DNA of 64,000 nt from NCBI GenBank assembly GCA_964573105.1, contig CAZNIS010000009.1, positions 1 through 64,000 of the forward strand, given 5' to 3'. This document shows, in pieces, positions 9,298-18,090 of the stretch. This DNA comes from CAKZSB01 sp964573105 (GTDB lineage Bacteria > Pseudomonadota > Gammaproteobacteria > Granulosicoccales > Granulosicoccaceae). The number at the start of each line of letters is the position of its first letter. Positions within the stretch are counted from its first letter, which is position 1. The notes under the pieces are model-generated. The model had not been told where the DNA came from. It made no database searches and saw nothing but the letters and a program-made list of their open reading frames with translations. The position numbers and the translations under genes were made by a program.

Positions 9298-9689
9298 ATA
9301 CGCGTGGTGTCGGTTTGTTGCGATGGTCAGCTGTATTAACTATTAAGGGGAACGGGGAGTCCCTTGTAACGCTTGTTGGGCACGCGATCTGAACGTTGGC
9401 GTATCGCGTCATGCCTTGCCGAAAATGAAGAAACGTCACGTTGAGCGCGGGCTTTGCCCAACCTACATGGCGGAAAAGCTGTTTGCACAGCTCGAAGCGT
9501 TACTGAATCATGACCCCAACACGGCTTGTTCGTGCAATTGGGTGGTCCGACCACCCGTTCCTGGTGCGAATTGTTCGCCATCCGTGAAAACCGCTCCCGC
9601 AACAATTCACAAACACTGCGCCAACACTTTCAATAAGCAGTCTCCCGATTGTTGTTCGATACTTCTGGTATCACCAGGGGAGAACGGAT
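9298..9689. other. 392-base intergenic region with a repeat-like segment
   Basis: No convincing gene is present. Around 9370-9470 the DNA has the look of the GTTGGGC...GCCCAACCTAC intergenic repeats common in gammaproteobacteria: GTTGGGC near 9375 and GCCCAACCTACA near 9456 could pair. Open frames crossing it have the skewed composition of non-coding DNA. Near the downstream end a GGGGAG ribosome binding site (about 9677-9682) precedes the GTG start of the next gene. Confidence 0.45.
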
Positions 9690-12422
9690 GTGATCAACTT
9701 CAGGATTGGCGTGTCGGCGCTGGTGTTGTGCCTGTCGGCCTGCACCGGCAGCGGCGAGAACGATGCCACAAACTCCATGACAGATGCTGCAAACGGCGGG
9801 CAACAGGCACCTGAACTGGTTGATACCATTGGTGAGCAGCAGGCGGCGAATGACGATACCTTTGCCAATCTGCGCAAATCGATGCGATTTCTGAATCAGG
9901 CAACCTTTGGCGCCAATGCCGACAACGCACAAGCACTGATCGGTAAAAGTGCGTCACAGTGGTTTCAGTCACAACTTGCCATACCGGCGAGCGGCAATCT
10001 GGAACAAGTGCAGGCACTGATCAGCGAGGAAGAGGAGCTTAACCTTTTCAATGCAGCCGCCACCACGATAGCGTTCTGGCGCAATTCGATTGCAGGTCAA
10101 GATCAGTTGCGCCAGCGCATGGCCTTCGCGCTATCGCAGATCCTGGTGGTCTCCAACGCGGGCGGTGAAGAATTAACCGATATACCATCCGCGGTTGCGT
10201 ACTATCAACAAATTTTGAGCGATCACGCGTTTGGCAACTACCGCGACTTGCTTGAAGCGGTCACCTACTCGCCCGCGATGGGTTATTACCTGACCTACCT
10301 CGGCAATGAAAAGAGTGATCCAGAGTCCGGTCGTATGCCGGATGAAAATTACGCCCGCGAAATCATGCAGCTCTTCTCCATCGGGCTGGTGGAACTGCAG
10401 CCTGACGGCACGCCCAAACTCGATGGCAACGGCTCACCGATAGAAACCTACAGCAATACCGACATTACAGGCCTTGCGCGCGTTTTTACTGGCCTGGTAC
10501 TGCCCGAGGAAATCGATGAGCGCTGGTGGAGTGCGTGGAGCGCACCAATGGTCATCGATGAGGCCGTGCACTCGGATCTTGAAAAATCCTTTTTGGGCGT
10601 ATCGATACCGGCTGGCACCGCGGCGCGTGAGAGTATTTCTCTGGCGCTTGATGCACTGGTCAATCACCCGAACACGCCCCCTTTTATTGCGCGCCAATTG
10701 ATACAGCGCTTTGTCAGCAGCCATCCGACGCCCGACTATATCAACCGGGTCGCCACAGCCTTTTCACAAGGCCGTTACCGGTTGCCAGACGGCAGCTCTG
10801 TTGGCGATGGTCGACGCGGCGATCTGGCGGCAACACTGGCAGCGGTACTATTCGATCAACGCGCACGCAGCACAGACGCAATTGACACCGGTGGCAAGAT
10901 TCGCGAGCCGATACTGCGTTTCACCGGCTGGGCGCGCGCGTTTGATGTACCGGCACAACACCCGGAGTTGATGCCAATACTGTGGGAGACCGAGTCGCCG
11001 CAGGCGCTCGGACAGCATCCCTATCGCTCGCCATCGGTATTTAATTTCTATCGACCGGGTTATCAGCCCCCGGCCACCCTGAGTGCTGCTGCCGGCATGA
11101 CGGTACCCGAGATGCAGATCGTCAACGCGAGTTCACTCCCGGGCTATGCCAATTTCATGACCTGGTTTGTCTATCGCGAAATGGCAAGCGCCGAATTTCG
11201 TGAGGAACTGTCCGAGATAGCGGCAGAGGTGCCGATCACACTGGATTTCGAACAAGCATCGCAGCAGTTCTACAGCAACTACGACGAAGCCATGGCACTG
11301 GCCAATCAACCTTCAGAATTGCTGGACTACCTGACGACCCGACTGGGTATTTTCAATCTATCAACGGCCACTGCCGATCTGCTGCTTGAATCAATAGCGC
11401 AGGTTGAGATGGATTCAAGCGACGATATGGACGGCGCACAGGAGCGCGTGATGCGCACACTGCTGATGCTATCGGTGTTGTTGCCACCGCGTCTGTTCTC
11501 TCACAACGATCAACAGGCCACCTGGATGTCGAGCTCACCCGAGGGTGCAACACGCGGCTGGGGTGGCGGCTTTATCGACGCGATGCTCGCCGCCAGCGCG
11601 AATACAAATCCAGAGTTCAGCGTGATCACCAGCGGCGGCAATGATCTGTTTCTAACCGGGCAAAACGCAGTACCCTATCAGATCAGCCTCGATGGAGCAT
11701 CCGCACCGTGGCAACTGGAGGGTATTGTACCCGGCAGCCGCGAGCACGATATTTTTCGCATGTTGCATCGGGCAGAGACCGACGACAGTACTGCATTGAT
11801 CCGTCGTGACTATGCACAGGCCATGCGCAACGCTTTTGACAGCAACAACAAGTACAACACTGCGTTGACATCAGCGGCACTGTCGACGGCACAGTTTCCA
11901 GCGTCGTATATCGGTCAGCAGCTCAAATCCGTCGCCAATGCAATTGCGATTCGCGACAACCTCGGCGTGCGCCGTCAGGTATTTATCATCGGTATGGGTG
12001 GTTTCGACACACACGATCAACAGGCGAGCGACCTGCCGCAACTGCACAGCCAACTGGATGAAGCGATCACCGCGTTCTACAACGACATGCAATCCAGTGG
12101 CCTGGGATCAAAGGTGACGTTGTTTACCGCATCGGATTTCGGCCGCACACTGGCCGTCAACGGTGATGGCACAGACCACGGCTGGGGTGGCCATCAGTTT
12201 GTCATCGGAGACGCGGTTGCCGGCGGACAGATCTATGGCGAACTCCCCACCACCACGCCCGGCCATCTGCAGGACTCAGGCAGCGGCCGATTGATACCCA
12301 CAACATCGGTAGAACAGTTTGCTGCACCATTGGGCCGCTGGTTTGGATTAAACGAAAGCGAGATCGCGAACTCACTGCCACGGCTGACAAACTTTTCCGG
12401 ACCGCCGGGTTTTATGGGATGA
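9690..12422 (+). CDS. lipoprotein fusing DUF1800 and DUF1501
   Basis: The 910-residue protein starts at GTG 9690, 7 bases after GGGGAG. It has a lipoprotein signal (LVLCLSAC, Cys at about residue 18). Residues about 65-480 match DUF1800 (RFLNQATFGAN, MPDENYAREIMQLFSIGL, DITGLARVFTG, FIARQLIQRFVSS). Residues about 560-905 match DUF1501 (GWGGGFIDAMLA, IIGMGGFDTHDQQ, TASDFGRTL, DHGWGGHQFVIGDAV). The two families are normally separate neighbouring genes. DUF1501 is related to alkaline-phosphatase-fold proteins and often has a Tat signal, which is absent at this internal position. The function is unknown; it is probably a periplasmic or outer-membrane-anchored surface system. Confidence 0.85.
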   Translation: MINFRIGVSALVLCLSACTGSGENDATNSMTDAANGGQQAPELVDTIGEQQAANDDTFANLRKSMRFLNQATFGANADNAQALIGKSASQWFQSQLAIPASGNLEQVQALISEEEELNLFNAAATTIAFWRNSIAGQDQLRQRMAFALSQILVVSNAGGEELTDIPSAVAYYQQILSDHAFGNYRDLLEAVTYSPAMGYYLTYLGNEKSDPESGRMPDENYAREIMQLFSIGLVELQPDGTPKLDGNGSPIETYSNTDITGLARVFTGLVLPEEIDERWWSAWSAPMVIDEAVHSDLEKSFLGVSIPAGTAARESISLALDALVNHPNTPPFIARQLIQRFVSSHPTPDYINRVATAFSQGRYRLPDGSSVGDGRRGDLAATLAAVLFDQRARSTDAIDTGGKIREPILRFTGWARAFDVPAQHPELMPILWETESPQALGQHPYRSPSVFNFYRPGYQPPATLSAAAGMTVPEMQIVNASSLPGYANFMTWFVYREMASAEFREELSEIAAEVPITLDFEQASQQFYSNYDEAMALANQPSELLDYLTTRLGIFNLSTATADLLLESIAQVEMDSSDDMDGAQERVMRTLLMLSVLLPPRLFSHNDQQATWMSSSPEGATRGWGGGFIDAMLAASANTNPEFSVITSGGNDLFLTGQNAVPYQISLDGASAPWQLEGIVPGSREHDIFRMLHRAETDDSTALIRRDYAQAMRNAFDSNNKYNTALTSAALSTAQFPASYIGQQLKSVANAIAIRDNLGVRRQVFIIGMGGFDTHDQQASDLPQLHSQLDEAITAFYNDMQSSGLGSKVTLFTASDFGRTLAVNGDGTDHGWGGHQFVIGDAVAGGQIYGELPTTTPGHLQDSGSGRLIPTTSVEQFAAPLGRWFGLNESEIANSLPRLTNFSGPPGFMG

Positions 12423-12964
12423 AGCTGGTATCACAATGAACGATAGTCAAATCGCAAATTGCTGAGAAACTTTCACAATACACATTGGCAGAAAAAGTTT
12501 CCATGGGTCCAGGTTTGTAATGACAAGTATTTTTCGTATCGCAACAGCGCGAAGTGGACCCTATATAATTAAGGCGAGGAAATTTTCCACTGGTCTCGCA
12601 ACAAAGAATTAAACGTGCCAGTGTATCCGGTGGAATGATTAACTTCTTACATAGAAGCACCTGGCTCAAGTAGCAGGTTGTACGTCGCCGACGGTCAACG
12701 CCTTGCGATGGCCCTGTACAGCCGAGTGTTGCGGCAATGCGTGCGGTACTGGTACATGAGCTTAGGCTTATGGCCCCCACGTTACTATGGCACTTTATGA
12801 ATTGTGAAATGCAATCGGGGTGACACGGTGAATTGCTAACAGTTGTTCGCAAAGACTTACCGATCAATACCCAGAATAGAAAACATCCTGCTTTACACCC
12901 ACTTGTGGAGTCGCTTTAAGATTACCATTTGCGACACAGTTCGTACAGCTTGTGAAAATCACGT
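12423..12964. other. 542-base intergenic region, no gene recognised
   Basis: This stretch is visibly richer in A+T than its surroundings and contains scattered stop codons on both strands. A TATAAT-like box lies near 12562-12568, but no -35 element at good spacing is convincing. The longest frames here have the composition of non-coding DNA and no recognisable motif. It could hold a small RNA or old transferred DNA; nothing in it identifies one. Confidence 0.4.
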
Positions 12965-12993
12965 TTGCAGAACGAGACTACACCGGGTAGACT
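12965..12993 (+). promoter_or_regulatory. probable sigma70 promoter of the YdcH-like gene
   Basis: TTGCAG (12965-12970) and TAGACT (12988-12993) are separated by 17 bases. The spacing is ideal for a sigma70 promoter, and it lies 30 bases before the ATG at 13024, which has GGGGACC as ribosome binding site. Confidence 0.55.
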
Positions 12994-13023
12994 GATTTTC
13001 GAGAAAACAAACACGGGGACCTT

Positions 13024-13227
13024 ATGAACGATTTCGCTTCGATGGATCGCCTGGAACAACAAAGAGCACTGGACCTGCTGGAGCGCGAACATACAGCGCT
13101 CGACAAAGAAATTGCCTCGAACGTCACATCGATTGGTTTCGATCAATCCGCGTTAAAATACAAGAAAAAACGTAAACTCGAAATCAAAGACACCATCTCC
13201 TCCCTGTCGAACGAGTTATCGCCCTGA
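13024..13227 (+). CDS. YdcH/DUF465 family small coiled-coil protein
   Basis: This 67-residue, highly charged helical protein has the DUF465 pattern: LLEREHTALDKEI in the first helix, then LKYKKKRKLEIKDTISSL in the second, giving an antiparallel helical hairpin. Members are abundant small cytosolic proteins, sometimes growth-phase regulated, of unclear function. It is a single-gene unit with its own promoter and flanking non-coding DNA on both sides. Confidence 0.75.
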   Translation: MNDFASMDRLEQQRALDLLEREHTALDKEIASNVTSIGFDQSALKYKKKRKLEIKDTISSLSNELSP

Positions 13228-13660
13228 TCGTTCGGCGGCCTGCCCTCAGGCCATAACAACAAAGACGTAGGATATCCAACCGGTATGAGCGTTATGCCGC
13301 GCCCGGTGCTTGCTTTCAATAAGTGACTACGGCTTGTCGTGCACAGCTGGTATCCCCCGGTGCAAGCAAGGCTGCATACCAGTGCAAAATCCCTCATGCG
13401 AGCACGGTGAGCCCCCCCAAACGGAGACCCGCTGCGTCAGCAGGCGAGTCACCCATCGGAAACGCGCAGCGTCAGTGGCGTCATGACAAAGCCATAACAC
13501 TACCACTCGAATAGCCTGACGGCAGGAATGGCATCCCCCCCAAAGATGAGGCTGAGCTTGAGTGCGCACACCGCATAGTGGAGCGTTCGCACGAATAAGC
13601 CTCTGACATCGAACTGCCCTAACCTATCCTGGGGCGGTCATTCGTCCGACAAAAATACCG
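13228..13660. other. 433-base intergenic region with several hairpins
   Basis: No protein-coding gene is supported. The DNA contains several potential stems, for example CTGGTAT (about 13348) with ATACCAG (about 13376) enclosing about 22 bases, and runs of C (13350s, 13410s, 13530s). I compared it with cobalamin, c-di-GMP, TPP and molybdenum riboswitch consensus cores and found no match. It may hold a structured RNA, but that is only a possibility. Confidence 0.35.
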
Positions 13661-13661
13661 C

Positions 13662-13692
13662 TTGACTCTCCCATTGGGGAAGACTCGAACCT
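13662..13692 (+). promoter_or_regulatory. MerR-family operator/promoter
   Basis: The -35 box TTGACT (13662-13667) is followed by an imperfect dyad, CTCTCCC-AT-TGGGGAAG, and a long 19-base spacer to a weak -10 region. This is the hallmark of promoters remodelled by MerR regulators and closely resembles heavy-metal and drug-type MerR operators. It lies about 65 bases upstream of the VOC gene and its downstream MerR regulator, so autoregulation of both genes is likely. Confidence 0.65.
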
Positions 13693-13754
13693 TGACGCGT
13701 CGCCTGCCGGCTCGTCTGGTTGTCGACAACCCACAACACCCAAAGGAGAGTTTT

Positions 13755-14159
13755 ATGAACAGCTTGCTTCCCGTGCTTTGTGTGCGATCAGTGTCCGACA
13801 ACCAACAGTTTTACGAGTCCCTGTTTGGCTTGCGCGCCGCATTCGAGATCGACTGGTACGTGCAGTTGCAATCAACTGACAACGCGGCGATCCAGATCGC
13901 GTTTGTCGAGGTCAATCACCCGAGTGTGCCCGGCGCCTACCAGCAGACACCGGCGGGCACGGTGATCACGCTTGAGGTGGACGATGCTGATAGCTACTAT
14001 CAGCGGGCCACCAACCTTGGGCTCAAGGTGGTGATACCGTTGCGCGACGAAGACTTCGGTCAGCGTCATTTCATGGTTGAAGACCCGAACGGCTTGCTGG
14101 TGGATGTCGTTAAACTGATTGAGCCCTCGGCCGAGTTCCAACAGCACTATCAATCCTGA
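13755..14159 (+). CDS. VOC-superfamily (glyoxalase/bleomycin-resistance type) protein
   Basis: The 134-residue protein has paired beta-alpha-beta-beta-beta modules typical of vicinal-oxygen-chelate proteins: SVSDNQQFYESLFGL at the N-terminus, VITLEVDDADSYYQRA in the middle, and the terminal RHFMVEDPNGLLVDVV with the expected Glu/Asp region. The ATG at 13755 is preceded by AGGAGAG; an earlier in-frame ATG would read through the operator and is rejected. It is cotranscribed with a MerR regulator 8 bases downstream. A drug-binding or drug-modifying role is inferred from that pairing; the metal ligands are not fully clear. Confidence 0.8.
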   Translation: MNSLLPVLCVRSVSDNQQFYESLFGLRAAFEIDWYVQLQSTDNAAIQIAFVEVNHPSVPGAYQQTPAGTVITLEVDDADSYYQRATNLGLKVVIPLRDEDFGQRHFMVEDPNGLLVDVVKLIEPSAEFQQHYQS

Positions 14160-14167
14160 TCAAAGAC

Positions 14168-14989
14168 GTGACCACAGAATCACTCGACAACCTGATGCCA
14201 ATCGGCCGCTTTGCGAAAAGCTGCCGATTGAGCATCAAGGCCTTGCGCCACTACGGTGAGCAAGGTCTGCTGGCGCCGGCTTTTATCGATCCGCAAACCG
14301 GCTATCGCTACTACCGGCGTTCGCAGGCGCAGACTGCCGTGATGATAGGCATGCTGCGAGCGCTGGACATGCCGCTGCCGACGATACGCGAACTACTGGA
14401 ATCAGAACCGGCGACACTGACCGGCATTCTCGATCGACAGGCCGACAGGTTGCTTCGTGAGTTAACACACAAGCAGCAGGCGCTGGCAGCGGTGCAGAGG
14501 CTCAGGCAGGAGCAGTCACTCATGCCCTATGAGGTCGCCTTTCGTCGCGAACCACAGCGTGAAGTAACGCGGCGCACCATTGAAACGTGCAATGAGTCCA
14601 TTTTGAAAGACTCGAGCGCTGAGGTAGAGCACTTGATTGCTGCGGCTATAAAAGTATCCGATGTTTTGCCCGAGCTTGTCATGTGCATCAACGAAGATCC
14701 CGATGCCGATGGTCGAATAAAGGTGGATATTTGCATCGACGCAGCGCCGGAACACGAGTGCATAGCCAATACAGAACCTGCCACTATTGAGGGCGGACCG
14801 GTAGCCTGGTGCCTGCATTGCGGCGCCTACGACACCCTGGGGCTGGCGTATCACACCGTGTTTGCAACCATGCAGGCACGTGGACACACACAGTCCGGTG
14901 CAATGCGGGAAATCTATCTAAATGATCCGGCCGATACACCGGTTGAGCGGCTGCTGACCGAGGTCATCGTGCCAATCACAACAGATTGA
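14168..14989 (+). CDS. MerR-family regulator with GyrI-like effector domain
   Basis: Starting at GTG 14168, the 273-residue protein has a MerR winged helix-turn-helix (MPIGRFAKSCRLSIKALRHYGEQGLL, then YRYYRRSQ, about residues 10-80). A coiled-coil dimer helix (about 85-125) follows, then a C-terminal GyrI/BmrR-like ligand-binding domain (about 130-270). BmrR-type proteins bind bulky, often cationic compounds and activate a linked resistance gene. The matching operator lies upstream of the VOC gene that precedes this regulator, so both are probably induced together. No metal-binding cysteine pair typical of CueR or ZntR is seen. Confidence 0.85.
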   Translation: MTTESLDNLMPIGRFAKSCRLSIKALRHYGEQGLLAPAFIDPQTGYRYYRRSQAQTAVMIGMLRALDMPLPTIRELLESEPATLTGILDRQADRLLRELTHKQQALAAVQRLRQEQSLMPYEVAFRREPQREVTRRTIETCNESILKDSSAEVEHLIAAAIKVSDVLPELVMCINEDPDADGRIKVDICIDAAPEHECIANTEPATIEGGPVAWCLHCGAYDTLGLAYHTVFATMQARGHTQSGAMREIYLNDPADTPVERLLTEVIVPITTD

Positions 14990-15122
14990 TAACTGCCGTG
15001 TCACGACGATCCACTTGTTCAAACCAGCACGTGCTGCGACAGCACGACTACACCTGTCAGCTGCCAACACGCCTCGCCCAGGCTGCAGTTTGCTGTTTGA
15101 AGTTCCCCGTGTACGTACAACG

Positions 15123-16253
15123 CTATAACAGGTGCGCCAACAGCGCTTGTACAACGGCTTCGGGTTGCTCTTGCTGTACCCAGTGGCCAGCCCCGTCTAT
15201 CAACTCCACGTGGCGCATGTCACTACAGGCCCGGGACTGCATGCGCTCGAACTCACCGGGCTTTTGATGGATGCCCCAGTCACTGGTGCCAGCGATAAAC
15301 ATTGACGGCACGCCGATCGACAAACCTGAAAACATCTGCATTTCGCTGATGTAGTCGCCACTGGTGACACATCGATACCAGTTCAAACCACCCTGCAATC
15401 CGGTTTGACTAAAGGATGCGGTATACACCGCCAGTTCGGTATCGGGCAGCCAGCCGCAGTTTGCAATACGATCGATCGAGGGCATGAACGGCTCGACAGT
15501 CTCTGCCATGCCCGCCTCGTTATCCATCACATAGTAGGTTGGCAGTTGTGCAAAACTTTGCGCCGACCAGTCCGCCAATGCATACGGCCGGTTCTCCGTC
15601 CAGTCGGCACTTTTGTAGTGGTAATAGGCGCGTAAAAAATCGTGCAGGCCCTGCCGACAATGCAGCATATTGTGTTCGGCATCGGCTTGCGAGTAGTACC
15701 ATTGATAGTGCTTGCGCGGTCGCGGCAGATCGGCCAGCGCCTGATGATCGATGCCAGCAACACTACACGGGGTCGATGCAGTCGGCAAGGTCGGCATACC
15801 GGCAAACGGCGCACTCATCAACGCGACTCTGCGAAATACGTCCGGGCGGATGACGGCACAGGTGGCGGCGACCGGCGAACCAAAATCGTGCCCGACTACC
15901 GCGTGCACGTGATCGCGCCCAAGCGCATGCACCAGCCCTAAAACATCGCGCGCGAGGTTGAACTGACGAAAGGAACCCACGTCGCCATCGTAGCGGTTGT
16001 CAGCGCCAGTCGTCATACCATAGCCGCGCTGATCAGGTGCCACTACATGAAACCCCGCATTTGCCAGTGGCAGCATGACCTTTCGCCAACTAAAAGCCAA
16101 CTCGGGGAAACCGTGCAACAACAGCACGCAAGGGTTGTTGGCAGCGCCCGCCTCCAGCACTCGCATGCGCAGTCCGTTGTGGTTATCGATGATACGGCTG
16201 CGAATGTCGGCGGGCAGAACCTGCTGCTCCAATTGAGCCAGTGTCGGTGCCAC
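15123..16253 (-). CDS. alpha/beta hydrolase, epoxide hydrolase-like
   Basis: The 376-residue alpha/beta hydrolase has an HGFPE oxyanion motif (about 47-51), DQRGYG, and the nucleophile elbow VGHDFG with Asp123. Asp rather than Ser is the nucleophile of epoxide hydrolases and haloalkane dehalogenases. The terminal GAGHWVQQEQPE supplies the catalytic His. HGFPE favours an epoxide hydrolase. No signal peptide is present, so it is cytosolic. It reads in the same direction as the SGNH lipoprotein gene, 63 bases upstream. A 133-base stretch without a gene separates its end from the MerR regulator. Confidence 0.82.
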   Translation of the reverse strand: MAPTLAQLEQQVLPADIRSRIIDNHNGLRMRVLEAGAANNPCVLLLHGFPELAFSWRKVMLPLANAGFHVVAPDQRGYGMTTGADNRYDGDVGSFRQFNLARDVLGLVHALGRDHVHAVVGHDFGSPVAATCAVIRPDVFRRVALMSAPFAGMPTLPTASTPCSVAGIDHQALADLPRPRKHYQWYYSQADAEHNMLHCRQGLHDFLRAYYHYKSADWTENRPYALADWSAQSFAQLPTYYVMDNEAGMAETVEPFMPSIDRIANCGWLPDTELAVYTASFSQTGLQGGLNWYRCVTSGDYISEMQMFSGLSIGVPSMFIAGTSDWGIHQKPGEFERMQSRACSDMRHVELIDGAGHWVQQEQPEAVVQALLAHLL

Positions 16254-16316
16254 AGCAATCTCCCGTTGTCAGTGCCGTCACTCTAAATCAGCTGAGGCGA
16301 CATCGCCAGTCACGCA

Positions 16317-17975
16317 TCATTGATGACAGGACAGCGCCTTATCGAGTGCGCAAATTTTGTTGTGAACTCTTGCGGCCATGTAGAGCTGGGCAAAAACATT
16401 GGCAGCCATGATGTCGCGCGGCGTATCGGTTGCCACCACTCGATCAAACCACGCACCGTTTACATCATCGCCACGATGGCAAAATCCACGAACTTCATCA
16501 CCTGCTGTCTGACCGCCATTGCCGTCGTAGCCGGATAAGGGAACATAGTGCCAAAAGCCATCGCTTTCGGCCTCAAGCGTCCGACCCGCTTCATCCATCG
16601 CGGCCAAAACCGGTCGCACCCATTGTTGCTGTAGTTGTCGTACGCCTTCCCGCTCCGACTGCAACCATCCTGTTACGGAGTCGATGGCCGAGCGCACCCG
16701 CCCGCGCGCACGCTGGACCGGGGTCGTCACTGCAGAGGAATCGCTGCACAGCTCGCGACTCGTACGATGCAACGGATCGAGCTTGCCGGTCATGATGACG
16801 CGTGATTGAGGAAACTGCTGTCGCAGTGCTGTCGCGAGTCTGCGATAGTCGCTCAGCAGCTGCTTGCCCGCTGCTGCAGACAGTGTTTCAATCGAGTCAA
16901 GGTCACCGTCGAGCGCTGCCGTGATGCGCTGATAGTAGCCTAGGTCAGCGGCCCCTGCCGATAGAAGGACGTAGTCGGGTTGATGCACATTTTTACTGCA
17001 GTCTGCCGTGTGGCCACACAGATCCTCGACAGCCGCTGCAATCTGCGGGCGGCGCACGCGCGCCGGCACTTCGACCCCTTTAGCACCTACGGTCAACAGC
17101 GGGTGTTCGACGCCACTGTGGTCTTTGTCCAGCAAGTTAGCGATAGTGGCACCGGCACAGGCGCGACTGATAACATTAAATTGCGTACCGGGCTGCTCGG
17201 ACGCCCAGCGCTCCGCCAGTAAAAACGGCCAGGACAGCGTGGAGCGATGACACTGCACATCGTGCCAGTGCCCCACGCCCTCACCGGCAATGTCCGCATC
17301 GCCCAGTGCCAGCACGGTCACCTGGCGAGGCATCACGCGCACCTCGCGACGCTGGTCGCGCGCGTCTGTGACGCTCAGGTTCCGGCCTTGCGCAGGTACC
17401 GCAAAAGCAATCGATTGACAATCGTTTTGATGGGTTTTTCCATCGATCTGCCACTGACATGGCGGCATCAACGCCTGTACATTGGCGACGATCGGAACAA
17501 ACTGCGCCGGCACGTAGGGGATGTCAGGTCGAAATTCTCGCCACTGTTCGACCTTTTTCATAGCAAACAATGGCGTCAGCCGGGTATGACCTGCCATGGC
17601 ATAGGCATGGCTGTCGATCACCTCGCGATAATGCAGGTGCAGGCGTGCCACCTCTGCCGGCAGTTTGGAGTTGCGTAGATGACTGTCACTCAACGACTTT
17701 GCCTGAGCGGCTACATGACTCAGCTCACGTCGCTCTGCCGCCATCAGCGAGATATCGCCTTTAGCCAGCAATTCATCGCTGTTACCGAGCCAGTCAGCGT
17801 CTACTCGATTGACACTAAGCGGAGTGAAATTTCCAACCACACGCCATTCAATACCAGTAGCTGCATCACCGACGACTGCCGCAGGCTGATAAGACTGGTC
17901 ATGACTTGTGGGCGCAGCACTACAGGCGGACAAAGCGAACAACAGGCTTGCTAAAGCAAATCGATAGGCGTGCAT
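16317..17975 (-). CDS. SGNH/GDSL-fold lipoprotein lacking the catalytic serine
   Basis: The 552-residue product has a lipoprotein signal (LFALSAC). A family-specific N-terminal region runs to about 215, then an SGNH-like domain begins: VTVLALGDADIAGEG, CHRSTLSWPFLLAERWA, SRACAGATIANLL, and DYVLLSAGAADLGY. Active relatives have GDS and a GGND-type third block; here the Ser is Ala227 (codon GCG at 17295-17297) and the Asn of block III is Ala. The C-terminal region keeps GFCHRGDDVNGAWFD. It is probably an exported carbohydrate- or lipid-binding pseudoenzyme, unless another residue substitutes. Confidence 0.7.
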   Translation of the reverse strand: MHAYRFALASLLFALSACSAAPTSHDQSYQPAAVVGDAATGIEWRVVGNFTPLSVNRVDADWLGNSDELLAKGDISLMAAERRELSHVAAQAKSLSDSHLRNSKLPAEVARLHLHYREVIDSHAYAMAGHTRLTPLFAMKKVEQWREFRPDIPYVPAQFVPIVANVQALMPPCQWQIDGKTHQNDCQSIAFAVPAQGRNLSVTDARDQRREVRVMPRQVTVLALGDADIAGEGVGHWHDVQCHRSTLSWPFLLAERWASEQPGTQFNVISRACAGATIANLLDKDHSGVEHPLLTVGAKGVEVPARVRRPQIAAAVEDLCGHTADCSKNVHQPDYVLLSAGAADLGYYQRITAALDGDLDSIETLSAAAGKQLLSDYRRLATALRQQFPQSRVIMTGKLDPLHRTSRELCSDSSAVTTPVQRARGRVRSAIDSVTGWLQSEREGVRQLQQQWVRPVLAAMDEAGRTLEAESDGFWHYVPLSGYDGNGGQTAGDEVRGFCHRGDDVNGAWFDRVVATDTPRDIMAANVFAQLYMAARVHNKICALDKALSCHQ

Positions 17976-18090
17976 ACAGGATCTCTTGCTGGATCGGGAC
18001 AGACATCGTGGTTGACCGCATCATCGACAGATCGGCCGCAGGCAAGTTCAATCCGACCAACACCATCGCAGTCGACAAGGTATCAGACGA

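Noticed and set aside
9336..9605. Minus-strand open frame in the 9.3-9.7 kb spacer
   Set aside because: It overlaps the GCCCAAC-type intergenic repeat and has no recognisable family features.
12412..12867. Minus-strand open frame of about 150 codons
   Set aside because: Cys/Ser-rich composition without motif, no ribosome binding site, and it runs through A+T-rich non-coding DNA.
13228..13660. Cobalamin or c-di-GMP riboswitch
   Set aside because: Isolated GCCACTG-like and GCCTGACGGC fragments occur, but the conserved cores and their order are absent.
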